DNA of 8,323 nucleotides from CAZBWS01 sp964495705 (GCA_964495705.1 CAZBWS010000086.1:1-8323); one strand, 5' to 3'. Positions 1 to 6,728 are shown, numbered from the stretch's first letter. The notes: generated by a model not told the origin, from the sequence alone. Program-made: numbers and translations.

Positions 1-839
1 AGTAGCTGCAGGGGAATTACACGCTGTCCAACAAGTAGAATTTCATCTGCCATTTCACCAACAATTGCGCGCATGGCGAAGGCGGGTAGTGGGATGTTGA
101 TAAACGCGCCTGTCGCTTTTTGCATAGCCGCAGTAAAGTCGGCATTAGTGACAGGCTCAGGCGCGGTGCAATTAAATACCCCTTCTGCTGCGTTGTTTTG
201 CAGTAAAAATAACAAGCTATTGACCATGTCGTCCAAGTGAATCCAAGATAGCCATTGTTGGCCATGTCCTAAACGAGACGCCACTTTAAGGTCAAAGGAG
301 CGTCGCATTTCTGCAAAGGGGCCACCGTCAGGGCCCAGTACCACGCCTATACGTACAATACATAGGCGAGTGCCCAGCTGTTCAAAAGCAGCGGCTTGCG
401 TTTCCCACTGTTGGCAGAGATCAGCTGCAAAGCCATCACCTGCGGGGCTGCTTTCATTCAGTTGTTGGTCTTTGCAGGCACCGTAATAACCAATCGCTGA
501 CCCTGAAATAATGCTTTGAGGTGCTTTATTTTGTTGTGCGAAGTATTCAAATAATTGTGCAGTCATGTCCAAACGGCTTTTTATGAACGCCGCTTTGCGC
601 TCAGCATTCCAGCGCTTAACCGCTAAAGGTTCACCGGCAAGATTGATTACAGATTCTATGTGAGTGCCATTCAATTCTTCTAGCGAACTAATATAGTGGA
701 CAGCTTTCGTGTTGTTTCTCTGCGAGGCTGTGCGGCTGAGTATGAAAACGGCATAACCTTGCTTTATTAACTGTTGGCATAAGGCTGAGCCTATAAACCC
801 CGTGCCGCCTGTGAGTAATATGGTTTTATTTTTAGACAT
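1..839 (-). CDS. TIGR01777 family SDR epimerase (YfcH-like), 3' end cut by window edge
   Basis: Read from an ATG at 839-837, the minus strand stays open for 279 codons to the window edge; the family is usually about 300 residues, so roughly the last 20 are missing. The N-terminus carries the Rossmann nucleotide-binding motif GGTGFIG (residues 11-17) right after a beta strand. Further family marks are NLAGEP (66-71), SGSAIGYYG (112-120), the IHLDD segment (200-204) and the C-terminal GEMADEILLVGQRV stretch (261-274). These identify an extended short-chain dehydrogenase/epimerase of the TIGR01777 group, a probable cytoplasmic NAD(P)-dependent sugar-nucleotide epimerase or dehydratase whose substrate is not known. 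No clear Shine-Dalgarno precedes the ATG; the start is chosen because the Rossmann motif begins about 10 residues in, as usual. It is divergent from the thioesterase gene, with 117 bp between the two starts. Confidence 0.9.
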   Translation of the reverse strand, partial: MSKNKTILLTGGTGFIGSALCQQLIKQGYAVFILSRTASQRNNTKAVHYISSLEELNGTHIESVINLAGEPLAVKRWNAERKAAFIKSRLDMTAQLFEYFAQQNKAPQSIISGSAIGYYGACKDQQLNESSPAGDGFAADLCQQWETQAAAFEQLGTRLCIVRIGVVLGPDGGPFAEMRRSFDLKVASRLGHGQQWLSWIHLDDMVNSLLFLLQNNAAEGVFNCTAPEPVTNADFTAAMQKATGAFINIPLPAFAMRAIVGEMADEILLVGQRVIPLQL

Positions 840-956
840 ACATTATTTTGGCATAAGCCTTGTCAAAATCATGTGAAGTTTGTCATCACAGTTTGTGGCG
901 CACTTATCGTCTAGGTCTCTATTGTAGTTCAGTGGGTGTAGGTTAATATCAGGACT

Positions 957-1349
957 ATGTTTTTATTGAATATAGAACCTCGCTTCAGCGACACCGATGC
1001 CTTAGGCCACATCAGCAATACGGCATTTCCCGTATGGTTTGAAGCGGCACGCGCACCGATATTTAAGATTTTTCACCCTTCTCAGGATTTGCCAAGCTGG
1101 CCTTTGATTTTGGCTAGAGTAGAATTGGATTTGCTAGCACAAACTTATCTAGGCAAGACGGTAGAAGTACGTAGCTATATTGCTAAGCTGGGCACCTCTT
1201 CATGCCATGTAGAGCAAGAGGCTTGGCAGGATGGAAAGCTCGTTGCGAAGGGTTTATCCATTATGGTGTACTTTGATTATAGTAATGAAAGGTCAATGCC
1301 TATACCCGATGCGATGCGAGCACAGCTGAATGAGCATAAAAAGAGCTAG
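957..1349 (+). CDS. Hotdog-fold acyl-CoA thioesterase (YbgC/4HBT/FadM-like)
   Basis: A 130-residue single-domain protein, normal for 4-hydroxybenzoyl-CoA-thioesterase-type hotdog enzymes. The N-terminal RFSDTDALGHISN (residues 9-21) is the family signature D-x-x-G-H-x-x-N, with Asp14 the likely catalytic acid, followed by the hotdog helix around WFEAAR (27-32). The later strands VELDLLAQ, VEVRSYIAKLG and GLSIMVYFDY match the sheet of the fold. It probably hydrolyses acyl-CoA in the cytoplasm; the acyl group cannot be read from sequence. The start is slightly uncertain: AGGA at 951-954 lies only 2 nt before the ATG but 11 nt before an in-frame TTG at 966. The alpha/beta hydrolase begins 23 nt after the stop on the same strand, so the two are probably cotranscribed. 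Confidence 0.9.
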   Translation: MFLLNIEPRFSDTDALGHISNTAFPVWFEAARAPIFKIFHPSQDLPSWPLILARVELDLLAQTYLGKTVEVRSYIAKLGTSSCHVEQEAWQDGKLVAKGLSIMVYFDYSNERSMPIPDAMRAQLNEHKKS

Positions 1350-1372
1350 TCATTTACTGGTGCGGATAGGCT

Positions 1373-2248
1373 GTGAATATTCAATTACATAGTAAGGCGG
1401 GTATCCATCATGCGATTCAGAGAGGGGATGGCCCCGTCGTATTTTTCCTGCATGGCTTTCCCGATAATAATCACTCTTTTGATCTGCAGCTTGACGCTTT
1501 AGTAGAGGCGGGCTTTCGTTGCATCATACCAGTGATGCGCGGCTATGAACCGTCCAGCATCCCTAAAGATAAAAATTACTCCTTGCTCGCTCTCTCAGGC
1601 GACTTAGAGGCATGGCGTGTACAGCTTAAGCTCGATCACTTTCATCTTATCGGCCATGACTGGGGGGCTTTAACCGCCTATATCTACGCCGCACAATATG
1701 GTAATCACTTACTGTCATTAACGACTATGGCTATACCGCCCTTGAATGAGTTGCAGCGTGTTTTTTATAGAACCCCTAAACAATATAAGAACTCTGCTTA
1801 TATCGCTTTGTTTCAGCTTAGGGGTGTTGCCGAGTGGCTATACACTCGGCGTGATTTTGCCTTGATGCAGGGCTTGTGGAATAGGTGGTCACCAGGTTTT
1901 CCCGCGTCGAGTTTGGAGAGTGTGAAAAACACTTTTCGCCAACCAGGTGTAGTGATTGCTGCCTTGTCTTATTATCGTTGCCTGTTAAGGGATGTGCTCT
2001 GCGGGCGAGTTGATCGCTTATTAACACAATCTATTGTCACGCCGACCTTGGTTTTAGCGGGTGAAAATGATGGTTGTATGGATATTTCCCTGTATAGCAA
2101 AGCGATTAAAGATCAGTACTTTAGCGGAGGGCTTGAGTTTCAGTCCTTTGCTGGGGCAGGGCATTTCTTGCATCAGGAAATCCCTGAAATAGTTAACCCT
2201 GTTTTAATCGAGTGGCTACAGTCACATCATTCGTCTATAGCAGCATGA
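1373..2248 (+). CDS. Alpha/beta hydrolase with epoxide-hydrolase-type Asp nucleophile
   Basis: A 291-residue protein starting at GTG, with a GGAT element (1364-1367) 5 nt upstream supporting that start. It shows the oxyanion motif HGFP (27-30), the nucleophile elbow GHDWG (94-98) with Asp96, a probable acid at Asp233 in LAGENDG, and the catalytic His264 in GAGHF. An Asp nucleophile, rather than Ser, is typical of soluble epoxide hydrolases and haloalkane dehalogenases; the HGFPD and GHDWG wording favours epoxide hydrolase. A lid region between about 125 and 210 contains several tyrosines (132, 138, 200, 201) that could include the ring-opening pair, but I cannot assign them. There is no signal peptide, so it is likely cytoplasmic. 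The same-strand thioesterase ends 23 nt upstream, suggesting a two-gene operon. Substrate unknown. Confidence 0.88.
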   Translation: MNIQLHSKAGIHHAIQRGDGPVVFFLHGFPDNNHSFDLQLDALVEAGFRCIIPVMRGYEPSSIPKDKNYSLLALSGDLEAWRVQLKLDHFHLIGHDWGALTAYIYAAQYGNHLLSLTTMAIPPLNELQRVFYRTPKQYKNSAYIALFQLRGVAEWLYTRRDFALMQGLWNRWSPGFPASSLESVKNTFRQPGVVIAALSYYRCLLRDVLCGRVDRLLTQSIVTPTLVLAGENDGCMDISLYSKAIKDQYFSGGLEFQSFAGAGHFLHQEIPEIVNPVLIEWLQSHHSSIAA

Positions 2249-2280
2249 ATAAGAGCATGTAGATAGCTGTCATTCTTCAT

Positions 2281-2300
2281 TAATATGTTATAACATATCA
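2281..2300. promoter_or_regulatory. Probable Zur (zinc uptake regulator) operator
   Basis: TAATATGTTATAACATATCA is a 20-bp inverted repeat with a single mismatched pair; its core ATGTTATAACAT is perfect. In another register, bases 2286-2300 match 12 of 14 defined positions of the gammaproteobacterial Zur consensus TGTTATANTATAACA as I recall it. The site ends 26 nt before the MerC-domain start, and a COG0523 metallochaperone gene follows, which is the expected company for Zur. A weak promoter, TTAATA (2280-2285), 17 nt, TTAAAT (2303-2308), would span the site so that bound repressor blocks it. The site and gene context are seen; Zur control is inferred. Confidence 0.72.
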
Positions 2301-2326
2301 TTTTAAATGATTATCAAATTCTGTCG

Positions 2327-2731
2327 ATGAATAAGCTACAAGTCTCCGCCGATAAAACAGCCGTTGTGTTGTCCATTGCCTGCGCACTGCATTGCTTGGT
2401 GCTGCCCTTAGCACTTGTCTTAATGCCCTCTATTGCAACACTCTCTTTGGCAGATGAGTCTTTTCATCAAATGTTATTATTGTTTGTCGTTCCCGTGAGC
2501 GTACTGGCGATGACGTTAGGTTGCCGCAAACATCGTAGTCGTCTCGTGGCGACTTCGGGCTTGCTGGGCCTAGGGTTACTGTTGTCTGCAGTGCTGTTGG
2601 GACATGATCTACTTGGTGAGTTAGGTGAGAAGGCACTCACCGTATTGGGAGCAGCCTGTTTAGTTTTTGGGCATATACAAAACTATAAGCGCTGTAAGAA
2701 AAGTGAATGCCAGCAGGATGGATGCCATTAA
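2327..2731 (+). CDS. MerC-domain inner-membrane protein
   Basis: A 134-residue, strongly hydrophobic protein with about four predicted membrane segments (near 11-33, 48-65, 74-92 and 102-117), the size and layout of MerC-domain proteins. The first segment carries the CALHC motif (Cys19, His22, Cys23), where the family has its metal-binding cysteines. The cytoplasmic-looking tail is basic and ends with Cys123, Cys128, Cys133 and His134, a possible second metal site. The named family member moves mercury across the inner membrane, but there is no other mer gene here. The operator directly upstream and the COG0523 GTPase 29 nt downstream point to zinc or another divalent metal. No clear Shine-Dalgarno precedes the ATG; the start is kept because it gives a short charged N-terminus before the first membrane segment. 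Confidence 0.85.
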   Translation: MNKLQVSADKTAVVLSIACALHCLVLPLALVLMPSIATLSLADESFHQMLLLFVVPVSVLAMTLGCRKHRSRLVATSGLLGLGLLLSAVLLGHDLLGELGEKALTVLGAACLVFGHIQNYKRCKKSECQQDGCH

Positions 2732-2760
2732 GGTCCTGCCTTTAATATTACAGCCATTTA

Positions 2761-3771
2761 ATGCCTGATTTAATCAGCTCGACACCCACCAATATCATCA
2801 CTGGCTTCCTCGGCGTAGGAAAAACCACCGCTATTCTGCATTTACTGAAATCAAAGCCCCGCGATGAGCGCTGGGCCGTACTGGTTAATGAGTTTGGCGA
2901 AGTGGGGATTGACGGCGCATTACTGGCTGGGGCGGAATCTAACCGTGACGGGGTGTTTATTAAAGAAGTACCAGGGGGCTGCATGTGCTGTGCCGCAGGC
3001 TTACCTATGCAGGTTGCTTTGAATGTGTTGCTTAAACAAGCGCGACCAGATCGCTTATTAATAGAGCCAACGGGTTTGGGGCATCCCAAAGAGGTATTGC
3101 AGGTATTAGCCGCTGAGCATTACCAGCCAGTGTTAAATATTCAAAATACCATTACCTTGGTAGACGCTAGAAAGATAGGCGACCCACGCTATATCGAGCA
3201 CCCAATTTTCATGCAACAACTGGAAGTAGCTGATGTTATCGTCGCGAATAAAAGTGACGAATATAAAGCAGGTGAATTGGCCGCGCTGACTTGTTTTTTG
3301 CAACAACAAGATTGGCAAGAGCAGCCGCTATACAGTGTGACGATGGGGCAGCTCTCTATTGATTGTTTGGAAGGCAGTGCCAGTTGTAAAGGTGTAACTA
3401 CGACAGGCTCAGTGGGCATGCCTTCTGTTGATCTATCTGCTATGTTGGAAGATGATTTTCCTAGCTGTGGTTATATGAGTTATACACGCAAGCAAGACGG
3501 TTTCGAAACTAGGGGCTGGCGCTTTCAAGAGGGTTTTGTATTTGAGCAGCAGTCGCTTTATCAACTTATTGCAGCCACACCGATGCAGCGTATTAAGGGT
3601 GTTTTTATAACTGATAAGGGTGTGCGTGGTTACAATATGAGTGACGATGCTCTGTCTGAGATCCCCTTGTTAGAGGCCGTTGAAAGCCGTATCGAGATTA
3701 TTACTTTAGCGGGGCACAGTAGTGACTCGTTCGAAGAGTCTTTGCTCGGCTTGGCTATGCGGATAGCTTAG
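2761..3771 (+). CDS. COG0523 family GTPase, putative zinc metallochaperone (CobW-like)
   Basis: A 336-residue G3E-family GTPase. The P-loop GFLGVGKTT is at 15-23, the NEFGEVGIDG segment at 43-52, the metal-binding CxCC motif as CMCC at 74-77 (inside PGGCMCCAAGLP), EPTG at 102-105 and the guanine-specificity motif NKSD at 163-166. The CobW C-terminal domain spans roughly 236-335. The protein lacks the long His-rich loop seen in some relatives. COG0523 proteins use GTP to deliver metal to client proteins in the cytoplasm; Zur-controlled members such as ZigA act under zinc shortage. It probably shares a transcript with the MerC gene, whose upstream site resembles a Zur box. The cobalamin role of CobW itself is less likely, because no B12 genes are nearby. 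No strong Shine-Dalgarno is visible; the start follows from the P-loop position. Confidence 0.92.
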   Translation: MPDLISSTPTNIITGFLGVGKTTAILHLLKSKPRDERWAVLVNEFGEVGIDGALLAGAESNRDGVFIKEVPGGCMCCAAGLPMQVALNVLLKQARPDRLLIEPTGLGHPKEVLQVLAAEHYQPVLNIQNTITLVDARKIGDPRYIEHPIFMQQLEVADVIVANKSDEYKAGELAALTCFLQQQDWQEQPLYSVTMGQLSIDCLEGSASCKGVTTTGSVGMPSVDLSAMLEDDFPSCGYMSYTRKQDGFETRGWRFQEGFVFEQQSLYQLIAATPMQRIKGVFITDKGVRGYNMSDDALSEIPLLEAVESRIEIITLAGHSSDSFEESLLGLAMRIA

Positions 3772-3846
3772 AGTCCTCCTGGTTTTTTCGGTAGTAAATA
3801 CTCCTCAGATCATAGCGGAGATATACAAAGGCGGCGTGAAACGCTA

Positions 3847-4320
3847 TTACTTTCCCATGACTTGAGACATGATTTTAGTTAAGTCCAGCTCACCGCTGCG
3901 GTCAAAAGCGTGACTGCCAGGCCATTTTTTTATTTTCACCTTTCCAATGACGCGGTATTTAGGCTTATTGTTTTGACGGCTAGCTTTGTTGAGCGATGAT
4001 AATAAGTTGAGAATGTTAGTACTGAATTCCAAGGGGATTTGAGACCGATTTTTGGCTGCCAAGGTATAATCGTCTTGCTGGCTTCCACTGCCTACTTTTA
4101 CTTCATTTAAGTACAGTTCATATTCTAAATAATCAATAGCAGCATCGAAGCTATTAGGGTTGTCGACATTAAGCATTACTTCGAAGGTTTGTGAAAATAA
4201 ACTCGCTTTCTTAACACTCAAACCTGCAAAGCTCACCTCAGGTGCGAGGGGTTTTACAATGCTGCCAGCACAGGCAGTGATTAATAGTATGGGCAGCAGC
4301 ATGGCAATTAATTTTTTCAT
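3847..4320 (-). CDS. LEA14/WHy-type (LEA_2) outer-membrane lipoprotein
   Basis: A 157-residue protein with a short basic N-terminus, a hydrophobic stretch and a lipobox ITAC with Cys17 as the lipidation site. Residue 18 is Ala rather than Asp, so sorting to the outer membrane through Lol is expected. The mature part has the beta-rich pattern of LEA type 2/water-stress-and-hypersensitivity (WHy) domains: FEVMLNVDNPNSFDAAI (residues 46-62, with the typical NPN at 54-56), YLEYELYLNEVKVGSG, then PLEFSTN and a final strand with VIGKVKIKKWPG. Such domains are small immunoglobulin-like folds linked to stress in plants; their bacterial role is poorly known. It converges on the GTPase gene across a 75-bp gap, and no same-strand partner is visible. 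Its upstream flank shows no convincing promoter or ribosome binding site. Confidence 0.82.
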   Translation of the reverse strand: MKKLIAMLLPILLITACAGSIVKPLAPEVSFAGLSVKKASLFSQTFEVMLNVDNPNSFDAAIDYLEYELYLNEVKVGSGSQQDDYTLAAKNRSQIPLEFSTNILNLLSSLNKASRQNNKPKYRVIGKVKIKKWPGSHAFDRSGELDLTKIMSQVMGK

Positions 4321-4613
4321 CGTTGGCTCAGGTGAAATTGAATAGATGTTTGCAAAGCATACCAGCCAAGCAAGAGAAATATATCAGTTATTTTCCAGTT
4401 TGGATGAAGGCTTACTTCAATATAAAACCTTTGTTGTTCTCCGTTGGTTCAGTCGAGTTTGTTTTGCACTTGAATAGTGCGCTGCTAATGTACACCTTGT
4501 CATGGCCTAATGTTTACTAGCCAATTTATCAGTAATGCAGTTGGCATTTTAATTGCTTTAGATACTTTGTGTTATTAACAGTGTTGTATTAAACAACATG
4601 ATTTAGGTGAGAT
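4321..4613. other. Intergenic region without a convincing gene
   Basis: This stretch lies between the divergent starts of the lipoprotein gene (minus) and the gene that runs into the sequence gap (plus). A 65-codon open frame at 4323-4520 has no ribosome binding site, no recognisable motif and an atypical composition, so I do not call it a gene. The left end must hold the lipoprotein promoter, although no clear -35/-10 pair stands out. The right end holds the two palindromes listed separately. Confidence 0.6.
4541..4598 (+). promoter_or_regulatory. Putative promoter with two operator-like palindromes
   Basis: Two inverted repeats lie side by side upstream of the gap gene: TGTTATTAACA (4570-4580, perfect around a central T) and TGTTGTATTAAACAACA (4582-4598, 6-bp arms, 5-nt centre). 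Both begin TGTT and end AACA. A weak promoter, TTGGCA (4541-4546), 16 nt, TACTTT (4563-4568), would place the transcription start within or next to the palindromes, as expected for repressor operators. The repeats are seen; the promoter and the regulator are inferred. Confidence 0.4.
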
Positions 4614-4616
4614 ATG

Positions 4617-4639
4617 ATGAAAAAGATGCTGTATTTTAT
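4617..4639 (+). CDS. 5' end of an unidentified gene broken by the assembly gap
   Basis: Tandem ATG codons at 4614 and 4617 follow a good Shine-Dalgarno, AGGTGA (4605-4610). The second ATG has the better spacing (6 nt). The visible peptide reads MKKMLYF before the N run. A basic start followed by hydrophobic residues suggests the beginning of a signal peptide or membrane segment, but seven residues are too few to be sure. All three frames after the gap reach a stop by 4766, so the gene ends inside the unsequenced part or shortly after it. Product unknown. Confidence 0.6.
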
Positions 4640-4739
4640 NNNNNNNNNNNNNNNNNNNNNNNNNNNNNNNNNNNNNNNNNNNNNNNNNNNNNNNNNNNNN
4701 NNNNNNNNNNNNNNNNNNNNNNNNNNNNNNNNNNNNNNN
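4640..4739. other. Assembly gap (100 N)
   Basis: Exactly 100 undetermined bases. That number is the usual scaffold placeholder, so the true distance is probably unknown and could hide the rest of one gene, or several genes. Confidence 0.97.
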
Positions 4740-4746
4740 AATTTAA

Positions 4747-4772
4747 ATAAACCTATCGATAGATAGATTTAT
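4747..4772. repeat. Inverted repeat next to the gap
   Basis: ATAAACCTATC (4747-4757) and GATAGATTTAT (4762-4772) are 11-nt arms that pair with one mismatch around the loop GATA. No T-run follows on the plus strand, and the stem is AT-rich, so it is a poor intrinsic terminator. It may be an operator or a weak RNA hairpin upstream of the thioredoxin-barrel gene. Confidence 0.5.
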
Positions 4773-4785
4773 GGGCTATATTAAG

Positions 4786-4818
4786 CTCTCAAAGTACAAT
4801 TTGAAGTAAAATTGAGAG
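4786..4818 (+). promoter_or_regulatory. Possible leader hairpin covering the ribosome binding site
   Basis: CTCTCAA (4786-4792) is the exact reverse complement of TTGAGAG (4812-4818), which contains GAGAG, the best Shine-Dalgarno candidate for the ATG at 4826 (7 nt spacing). If folded, the 7-bp stem with a 19-nt loop would hide the ribosome binding site. A short competing stem, TCAAA (4789-4793) with TTTGA (4800-4804), would free it. The pairing is seen; a regulatory role is speculative. Confidence 0.3.
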
Positions 4819-4825
4819 ATAAGAG

Positions 4826-6721
4826 ATGAAAAAGCTGAATATTGTTCTCGTATTGGTTTTGGCGTATTTATTGACGCCTACTGCTTATGCTGCGTTAAGT
4901 AAGGATCTTAACGCGAGTGAATCGAAAATCCCTTGGAAAGATTGGGCGCCCGAAGCGTTTGAACAGGCGCTCAAAGAAGACAAAATGATCCTAGTGAATG
5001 TAGGTATTGAGGTGTGCTTTGCTTGCCAATGGATGGAGGAGGGTACCTACCAAATCCCAGAAGTGTACAAAGTGGTCAATGAGCACTTTGTTACTATTCA
5101 AGTAGACGCCAATGCCCGCCCAGACTTGGGCGAGCGATACTCAGATTGGGCTTGGCCTGCAACCATCTTTATGAAGCCTGATGGCACGCAAGTATTAGCC
5201 TTAAGAGGCAATTACCGTCCGCGTAATTTTATGCCCGTATTAAATAAGCTGATTGAACAAAAAGCGAATAACGCGCTGGAGGAAGATGAGCTTTCACCTT
5301 ATGCGGCGGCGCCTGAGCCAGAAACGACAGAACTTACAAAAATCCGTGACAAAATTAGGGCTCACCTTGATAAAGACTTTGATGACAACCTAGGCGGATG
5401 GGGTGATGAGCTTAAAGAAATTGATGATGTGGGGCGTATTGAACAATTGATGTTTCGCTCTTATATTGAGTCGGACGCGGTATCACAACAACGGTTGCTA
5501 AAAACAGCCTATGGCATGACCCAAAGGCAGGACTCAGTATGGGGCGGGTTTTATGCTGCTGGATTTGATGGCTGGGGTAAGCCTATTCCTGAGAAGCGCA
5601 CTGGTGCACAGGCCAGCGCTCTATTGACTTACGCCTGGGCGTATAAGATGACAGCTGATGATGTGTTTTTAAAAGCCGCGGCTGAAGTCGATCGTTATAT
5701 GAACAATTGGATGCGCAATGAGCAGGGCTTGTTTTACACCAGTCAAGAAAGTCAGCCAAAGCGTTTGCCTCGAGGTATGAACCCCTTGGATTACTTTAGT
5801 CTGGATGACGCGAAGCGCCGTGAATTAGGTATCCCTCCTGTTGATCACAGCATTTATACCGACTTGAATGCACGCTTGATTAGCGCGTATGTCAATTTAT
5901 ACGAAGTGAGTAATAACAAAAAATACTTAGATACCGCCGTGACAATTGCAACGCAGTTAATTAAGCAGCGTCAACACCCAGAAGGGTGGATGGTGTTAGT
6001 GACACAGGACGATAAATTGAGTGGTGATGAACGCATTCATAAATTATCTATCGAGCAAAAGCCGTATCTGCGAGCCCAAGGGCAGTTTGGCAATGCCTTG
6101 CTTGCCTTGCTAAGAGCCACCGGACAAGTGAAGTGGCGCACGCACGCGCTGCAAATTGCGCAGAGCATGCAGGCGAAATTGGAAGATAAAAAATTGGGCG
6201 GTTTTTACGGGGCGCCCCTAGAGAAGGGGACACTGAAGGCAGCCCCACCGCGCAAACCCTTAGAGGATAATGGTGTTGCAGCACGTTTCTTCTATCAGCT
6301 GGGAGTCTATGTTAAAAATGACGATTATAAGCAAGCGGCAGAGCAAGCGCTTCGAGCCGTGTCTGTACCTTCCATGCTGCGAAGAGAAGGTCGCATCGTC
6401 GGTAATTTGGCTGTGGCTTTTGAAATTTTAACCAGTGGTTATGTTGAATTTTCGGTTGTTGCAAATGGTTATAGCGACCAAGCAAAGGCTTTATTTGATG
6501 CTTCTCGTGTTGTTCCTGAACCACGCAAAGTTCTACATTATGAGTTGCCAGGTCGCTACCCAGATCTCGGTAAGCCTGCATTGTATATGTGCAGTGAGCG
6601 CGCATGTTCGGTGCCTATTTTCTCGGCAGAGAAAGTAGACAAAGAGGCGGCTAAATTCAAGCATGCATTGTCAGTTAATGCCGCTCAAAACTTATCAACT
6701 CGACAAACTGAAAAGCGCTAG
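4826..6721 (+). CDS. Exported thioredoxin-fold protein with alpha/alpha-barrel region (DUF255/YyaL/SPATA20-like)
   Basis: A 631-residue protein. Residues 1-22 form a Sec signal peptide (MKK, hydrophobic core, TAYA before Ala23), so it is periplasmic or secreted. A thioredoxin-like domain (about 36-145) has the redox-type CFAC motif (Cys64, Cys67) and a probable cis-Pro111 in AWPATIF; VDANARPDLGERYSDW matches the VDREERPD segment of DUF255. The rest (about 170-560) is helical with repeated Trp/Tyr/Gly-rich segments (VWGGFYAAGFDGWG, GLFYTSQES, DNGVAARFFYQLG), as in the six-hairpin barrel of YyaL/SPATA20 proteins. Near the C-terminus, Cys589 and Cys594 followed by VP recall the CxxxxCxxP end of that family. 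These are the only four cysteines. Most relatives I know are cytoplasmic with CHWC; here it is exported with CFAC. Activity is unknown; disulfide exchange or substrate handling in the envelope is plausible. A DUF3179 gene follows after a hairpin. Confidence 0.87.
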   Translation: MKKLNIVLVLVLAYLLTPTAYAALSKDLNASESKIPWKDWAPEAFEQALKEDKMILVNVGIEVCFACQWMEEGTYQIPEVYKVVNEHFVTIQVDANARPDLGERYSDWAWPATIFMKPDGTQVLALRGNYRPRNFMPVLNKLIEQKANNALEEDELSPYAAAPEPETTELTKIRDKIRAHLDKDFDDNLGGWGDELKEIDDVGRIEQLMFRSYIESDAVSQQRLLKTAYGMTQRQDSVWGGFYAAGFDGWGKPIPEKRTGAQASALLTYAWAYKMTADDVFLKAAAEVDRYMNNWMRNEQGLFYTSQESQPKRLPRGMNPLDYFSLDDAKRRELGIPPVDHSIYTDLNARLISAYVNLYEVSNNKKYLDTAVTIATQLIKQRQHPEGWMVLVTQDDKLSGDERIHKLSIEQKPYLRAQGQFGNALLALLRATGQVKWRTHALQIAQSMQAKLEDKKLGGFYGAPLEKGTLKAAPPRKPLEDNGVAARFFYQLGVYVKNDDYKQAAEQALRAVSVPSMLRREGRIVGNLAVAFEILTSGYVEFSVVANGYSDQAKALFDASRVVPEPRKVLHYELPGRYPDLGKPALYMCSERACSVPIFSAEKVDKEAAKFKHALSVNAAQNLSTRQTEKR

Positions 6722-6728
6722 ACTACCC

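Noticed and set aside
17..265. 82-codon open frame on the minus strand
   Set aside because: Out of frame with the clearly recognisable epimerase that covers the same bases on the same strand.
840..870. TTGACA on the minus strand upstream of the epimerase start
   Set aside because: A -10 box at normal spacing would overlap the start codon, and the hexamer there does not fit.
2303..2321. Fur-box-like stretch around TGATTATCA upstream of the MerC gene
   Set aside because: Only 12 of 19 positions fit the classical Fur consensus as I recall it, mostly A/T; the Zur-like palindrome beside it is far better.
2327..2731. Mercury-resistance operon
   Set aside because: The MerC-domain protein stands alone, with no merR, merT, merP or merA nearby; the context is zinc-type.
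3772..3846. T-run (3783-3788) and small AGTAAATACT repeat between the convergent genes
   Set aside because: No stable stem directly precedes the T-run on the plus strand, and the repeat has an impossible 2-nt loop; not a supportable terminator.
4323..4520. 65-codon open frame on the plus strand
   Set aside because: It has no ribosome binding site, no recognisable motif, and begins opposite the lipoprotein start; more likely chance.
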